The notes below the pieces were generated by a model. The model was not told the origin of the DNA and did no database searches. It saw only the letters and a program-made list of their open reading frames with translations. Positions 50,299 to 53,698 of a stretch of DNA of 53,698 nt are shown here, piece by piece. Made by a program: the position numbers and the translations under genes. Each line of letters opens with the position of its first letter. Within the stretch, counting starts at the first letter, position 1. This stretch comes from Bacillus sp. 103mf (GTDB lineage: Bacteria; Bacillota; Bacilli; Bacillales; Bacillaceae_G), in NCBI RefSeq assembly GCF_900116295.1, contig NZ_FPAF01000020.1:1-53698 (forward strand), read 5' to 3'.

Positions 50299-51618
50299 TT
50301 ATCCAAATACACGCATCTCATCTAAAAACGCTCGCCTATTTCTATACTGTATTTCCAGTGCTTCTAAGCGAGTTTGCCACACATCATATTCATTTAATTT
50401 CTTTTCGTAAATATCTCTTGCTTTTTCAAAGTGTTTTACAGCTTCTTTATAACGTTTGCGATTGCCGCTCGGTATAAGAAGACAGCCTTTGTTCCAATAA
50501 TATTCAATGATTTCTCTCGGATATTGATCCACAAGTTTGTCCGCAAAGCTGTCCCAATCTATGTATATATATTCACTCGGTTCAAGGATGATTTTTAATA
50601 TTTCATCATACATTTCCATGTCATAGCAAATTTCCAAGTAATCTATCATACTTTCTTTTTGAACAATTCCTATCATCTCTTCTTGCACCTCTGCCCAATC
50701 TTCAGCTGAGAGATGCTCTTTCATTGAATTGAAATCATCATAATGCTTTTTATCGCGATAATCCGTTCGAAATGCCCTTACTAACATATTCTTTAACTTT
50801 TCATACTCATTCTTCCGTTTAAAGTATACGAAGGCACGCTCACGTATTAGGCCAATGTCTGATTGTTTATGGAAGGCCGCGTCTACTACAACTTGTATTT
50901 GATTCATTTCATTTTGATCCGCATAGTAATCAAATAGAAATGCGAATAATTCTGTTTTTCTGCCTTGTCCGTTCTCCACTCCTGCTTCAGCAACTTCGAT
51001 TGCTTTCTCTATCTGTTCCTGTGAGATGTAATATGCTGCTAAATCCCAATAATCCATCCCATATTTTAAAGATTGTAACCGCAATTGCAAATACGCTTCC
51101 CCGTCTTGTAATTGATCTTTATAAATGCGCATGATAAGTGTTTGATTCCAATCATCAGGTTCCTTTTGAAGTAACGTAATCACATGTTTCCAGTCCGAAT
51201 CCGATTCACATAATTCATAAATTGTATCCATTAGTACATCATCAAACCCAGAGTTTCCAATGGCATATTGCATAAATAATCTATTGATTAGTATTCTTTT
51301 CTCTTCAGTAGGGATGGAATATTGAGGCAATAAGCTTGTTATTTTCTCCAAATATTCATAAGCCTCATATTCAAGGTCTTCAGGTCCACCACCATAATCG
51401 TTGAAATTACTAATAATCTCTTCGGCCCTTTCCCAATATTCCCAAAGTAGCTTGTCTGATAGAGGATTTTGCTTTTCGGTTCCCTTCTGCAGTACATACC
51501 ATTCCATTACAGCCATATCTATATCCATATACTGATCTGCCAAGTGCTTTACTAATTCAATCAATTCTTCTTTCTCTAATTCCTTACACAAATCTTGTAA
51601 TGATACTTCTTGTGCCAT
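50299..51618 (-). CDS. Helical-repeat (TPR-like) protein
   Basis: 439 residues, almost entirely helical and acidic, with TPR-like pairs (YWDLAAYYISQEQIEKAIEV; GLIRERAFVYFKRKNEYEKL; NRKRYKEAVKHFEKARDIYE). It resembles the C-terminal helical region of SWIM zinc-finger proteins of Bacillus, but no CxCx(n)CxH zinc finger is present. AGGGGTGGAGTGAG precedes the ATG. Likely a protein-interaction scaffold; function unknown. Confidence 0.55.
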   Translation of the reverse strand: MAQEVSLQDLCKELEKEELIELVKHLADQYMDIDMAVMEWYVLQKGTEKQNPLSDKLLWEYWERAEEIISNFNDYGGGPEDLEYEAYEYLEKITSLLPQYSIPTEEKRILINRLFMQYAIGNSGFDDVLMDTIYELCESDSDWKHVITLLQKEPDDWNQTLIMRIYKDQLQDGEAYLQLRLQSLKYGMDYWDLAAYYISQEQIEKAIEVAEAGVENGQGRKTELFAFLFDYYADQNEMNQIQVVVDAAFHKQSDIGLIRERAFVYFKRKNEYEKLKNMLVRAFRTDYRDKKHYDDFNSMKEHLSAEDWAEVQEEMIGIVQKESMIDYLEICYDMEMYDEILKIILEPSEYIYIDWDSFADKLVDQYPREIIEYYWNKGCLLIPSGNRKRYKEAVKHFEKARDIYEKKLNEYDVWQTRLEALEIQYRNRRAFLDEMRVFG

Positions 51619-51652
51619 ATGCTCACTCCACCCCTAACGTTTTCACTACATA

Positions 51653-51922
51653 TTATCGCCTTACAACAAATTTCTCCAAAATGCTATTAATCAACTCCAA
51701 GTCAAATTCCTCTGGATCAAATTCCCCAAGCCATTCTCTTATCCCTTCATCCAGCTCTCCTTCACCTTTTAGGGCTGTTTGAATTTCGTTATACATGTAA
51801 ACACCGCCGCAATCTTCAGGCGGACATGCACGCTTTCCTTTTGTACATGTAGGAATAACCATTTTCTCATCAATTGGCAGTACTTTTTCTAGTACTAGCT
51901 CATGTTCCCAGTCATCTAATTT
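51653..51922 (-). pseudogene. pRiA4b ORF-3-like protein, truncated
   Basis: The frame reads LDDWEHELVLEKVLPIDE, TCTKGKRACPPEDCGGVYMY and WLGEFDPEEFDLELINSILE, which match the C-terminal part of the plasmid pRiA4b ORF-3 family (DDWEHEIVLEK and CPPEDCGG signatures). About the first half is missing; the match stops at a 45-bp imperfect palindrome (51923-51967). The ATG used by the open frame (51862) lies inside the domain, so this is a remnant. Confidence 0.7.
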
Positions 51923-51967
51923 AAAAGTTGCGAATTAACGCGACCTCGCATTATTCTTGCAACTTTT
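51923..51967. repeat. Imperfect palindrome at the truncation point
   Basis: Arms AAAAGTTGCGAATTAACGCG and CGCATTATTCTTGCAACTTT pair over most of their length; AAAAGTTGC is perfectly mirrored. It marks where the pRiA4b ORF-3 homology ends, so may be the scar or end of a mobile element. Confidence 0.45.
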
Positions 51968-51979
51968 ATCTAATTAAAA

Positions 51980-52438
51980 CTAAACCTCTGCACTTAATAA
52001 CTTGTAATCATTATCAAAACAAGCATGTATCCTGTGTCCTCCAAATAAATCTCCATCATGATATTCACAGTATATATCATTTGCTCTAATTTCAATGTCA
52101 TAGAGAGTAATTGCTTTTTCAAATTCTTCTTTCGTTACATCATATTCTCCTGCATCTACAGCATCCCAATTTAAATGTTCATCATTCTCATCATACTCAG
52201 GCCAAAAATCATTTTTGTAATCAATCAATTTCTCTGCTATGGCTACTTTAGCCTTTTTATCAAATTCTTCTCTGCATAAAAAAAGCTTCTCTGCTCTTTT
52301 AATCATTTCATTAACATCTACATATTCATTTCTCATATCCAATTGCCAATGTATTTTCCCCTTATTTTGCTCATATACTTTACAAGCCTCATTAAAGGTA
52401 AACACTCCAATCAATTCACTTTGTATTGATTTTTCCAT
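51980..52438 (-). CDS. DUF2262 family protein
   Basis: 152 residues. KLIDYKNDFWPEYDENDEHL, YDVTKEEFEKAITLYDIEIR and YCEYHDGDLFGGHRIHACFD fit DUF2262 (the late G-D-LF-GH-I segment is its signature). Acidic, soluble, function unknown; often encoded near toxin-immunity genes. GGAAATTAGGAG precedes the ATG. Confidence 0.7.
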   Translation of the reverse strand: MEKSIQSELIGVFTFNEACKVYEQNKGKIHWQLDMRNEYVDVNEMIKRAEKLFLCREEFDKKAKVAIAEKLIDYKNDFWPEYDENDEHLNWDAVDAGEYDVTKEEFEKAITLYDIEIRANDIYCEYHDGDLFGGHRIHACFDNDYKLLSAEV

Positions 52439-52734
52439 CTCCTAATTTCCTTTCTATTAATATATAGTCCTCCATTGATTACATCGACATTTTCTTGATT
52501 TTTTATCTCTAATTCGTTATAGAAATGAATCACTCCTTCTTAAACTAAACTACACATTAATTTAGGAAAAACCTTCACAATCTCTTCTAAGCTATTACAT
52601 AGAAATCTTATTTTTTATATGGTATTGTTCAAGAATCTAGCTCGATAGTTGAAGAAGAAGAATACAATACACTCATATCATTCTGGGAAAATTGTACGCT
52701 AAGGACTACAAAACCTTATCATTACAGCGACCAA
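52439..52734. other. Intergenic region
   Basis: No gene or signal recognised; a short plus-strand stretch near 52640-52735 is AT-rich without a usable start. Confidence 0.5.
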
Positions 52735-52764
52735 GTAAAAAAGCGCCCTATAAACAGGGCGCTT
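52735..52764 (-). terminator. Terminator of the cytolysin gene
   Basis: Reading minus: AAGCGCCCT-gtttat-AGGGCGCTT followed by TTTT, 11 nt after the cytolysin stop. Confidence 0.88.
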
Positions 52765-52774
52765 CCACTTTTAA

Positions 52775-53698
52775 TTAATGACTAATATTAGCACTTGGGT
52801 ATAATGTTGTTCCTCCAATTGAAACTTTCATTTCATTTGTTAATGGAACATTTTGTTCATTAATAATTGTTCTCCACCATTCCCATGCAAGACCTGTACA
52901 TTCTCTTGCTACGACTTTTACATTTTTTGAATTCGCTGGAAGTGGGATTACTGTATTGAAATGAGCAGTTCTGTCTCTGCCATTTCCTTCCCAAGTTTTA
53001 TGAGTTAGTACTTCTTTTCCATTTTGATCATATGTGAATTCATCCCAAGATACATCAAATTGAGCAACATATGCACCAGTATGATCAAGCGTCATTTTAG
53101 CACTAGAATATTCTGTAGTTGTAGTCTCGATATAATCTGTATTGTTATGAACTGCAGCAGTTGAATTATCTTTTAAGAAAGAGCTAGTATATGAAATTGG
53201 ATATGCTGGGTTTTTAGAACTTAATTCTGCATTATCTTTAATGATATTGCGGATTTCATCAAAATCCTTTGTAACAACCTTGTTATGCTCTTTTGCATCT
53301 CCGCCTAATACTACAGCAGTAAAGGTACTGTCTTCAAAAATATCTTTGTACTGTCCACTCGCTTCAACGCCTTGACCCTTAATTAAAGCTTTAAAAGCAG
53401 TTTGTACATCTTTGCTCTTAGATGATGTTTCTAATTTTACATAAACTGTTCTACCATAAGCTACATTTGACACCATAACAGGCGGAGCCGTATTACTTAC
53501 CCCTTTACGAGTTAACTCATCAAACGTAACACTATTATCAAAAAGATCTGATGGATTGTTAGGTAGTTCTGCACTTACGGTATAAAAGATTTGCTTATAT
53601 GCCGCAACCATCACTTTTTTCTCTCCATTTGCAATTGCATTAAAATCAATGTTCAGTGAATTGTCAAGATATTTAGCGTTAACATTAAGAGCACTTGC
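52775..53698 (-). CDS. Cholesterol-dependent cytolysin, C-terminal part (continues at base 1)
   Basis: C-terminal ~300 residues of the same cytolysin. The diagnostic tryptophan-rich undecapeptide [11 protein letters not shown] is intact; this loop of domain 4 mediates cholesterol-dependent membrane binding. The following segment ([18 protein letters not shown]) is also typical. Earlier blocks such as [44 protein letters not shown] and [10 protein letters not shown] belong to the pore-forming domains. No frame breaks were seen, so the toxin should be functional. The reading frame continues upstream past the last base into base 35 and below when the window is closed as a circle. A strong terminator lies just after the stop at 52735-52764. 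The family is secreted and oligomerises into large pores in cholesterol-containing host membranes. Confidence 0.96.
   Translation of the reverse strand, partial: ASALNVNAKYLDNSLNIDFNAIANGEKKVMVAAYKQIFYTVSAELPNNPSDLFDNSVTFDELTRKGVSNTAPPVMVSNVAYGRTVYVKLETSSKSKDVQTAFKALIKGQGVEASGQYKDIFEDSTFTAVVLGGDAKEHNKVVTKDFDEIRNIIKDNAELSSKNPAYPISYTSSFLKDNSTAAVHNNTDYIETTTTEYSSAKMTLDHTGAYVAQFDVSWDEFTYDQNGKEVLTHKTWEGNGRDRTAHFNTVIPLPANSKNVKVVARECTGLAWEWWRTIINEQNVPLTNEMKVSIGGTTLYPSANISH
53664..53698. repeat. Terminal overlap, copy 2 (identical to 1-35)
   Basis: Second copy of the 35-base terminal identity, inside the cytolysin gene at residues [12 protein letters not shown]. Confidence 0.93.

Noticed and set aside
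1-53698. tRNA, rRNA, riboswitch or CRISPR array
   Set aside because: No cloverleaf, rRNA-like or repeat-spacer pattern was noticed by reading; a covariance-model scan would be needed to exclude small RNAs.

Overview
The window is low-GC Firmicute DNA that points to the Bacillus cereus group. Evidence: a cholesterol-dependent cytolysin of the anthrolysin/cereolysin O type, four promoters carrying canonical PlcR boxes, remnants of IS231, IS6/IS240 and IS1182 elements, bcr-like inverted repeats, a UvrX-YolD pair with a LexA box, and many TTG/GTG starts behind strong Shine-Dalgarno sites. The first 35 bases equal the last 35 (1-35 = 53664-53698), inside the cytolysin gene. Joining the ends there restores one frame of exactly 512 codons plus stop, so the sequence behaves as a 53,663-bp circle (or one unit of a tandem duplication). 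No replication, partition or integrase gene was recognised.

Layout. 52.8 kb through the join to 0.9 kb (minus): cytolysin gene preceded in the same transcript by a 26-codon gene for a hydrophobic peptide, under a PlcR-box promoter. 1.1-5.8 kb: small membrane proteins, a tandem-repeat (BTRD1) protein, a Spo0E-like peptide, insertion-sequence debris. 5.8-22.8 kb (minus): an LXG polymorphic-toxin locus. It starts with an ESX-like helper, a DUF5082-like helper broken by a stop codon, and an LXG protein ending in a deaminase toxin. Downstream is a long array of about fifteen known or presumed immunity genes interleaved with headless, frameshifted or fossil toxin cassettes. One cassette repeats about 520 bp of the LXG gene and so could replace its toxic tip by recombination. 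A MerR fragment plus DUF2268 protease pair sits in the array on the other strand.

23-31.6 kb: methyltransferase; a secreted S8 protease under its own PlcR-box promoter; two further copies of the 26-residue peptide, each a stand-alone unit with PlcR box, cre-like site and terminator; DUF1963 protein, lipoprotein, and a uvrX relic with a yolD gene. 31.7-37.9 kb: YwqG/DUF1963, DUF2691, a broken VTT-deacetylase gene, and a LexA-box uvrX-yolD operon interrupted by three homopolymer indels. 37.9-46.7 kb: a defence-type segment with a DrmB/DUF1998 remnant cut by an IS6 relic, an HNH nuclease, two C5 DNA methyltransferases with DUF1413, a PD-(D/E)XK protein with a duplicated C-terminal module, and an overlapping gene pair. 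46.9-52.5 kb: Yip1 protein, MerR regulator with a beta-lactamase-fold hydrolase, helical-repeat protein, pRiA4b ORF-3 remnant and DUF2262 protein.

The most interesting material is (i) the family of three 26-residue peptides that share promoter geometry with a cytolysin and a protease, and (ii) the LXG toxin/immunity archive. Functions of the peptides and of most immunity-like genes are inferred from context.
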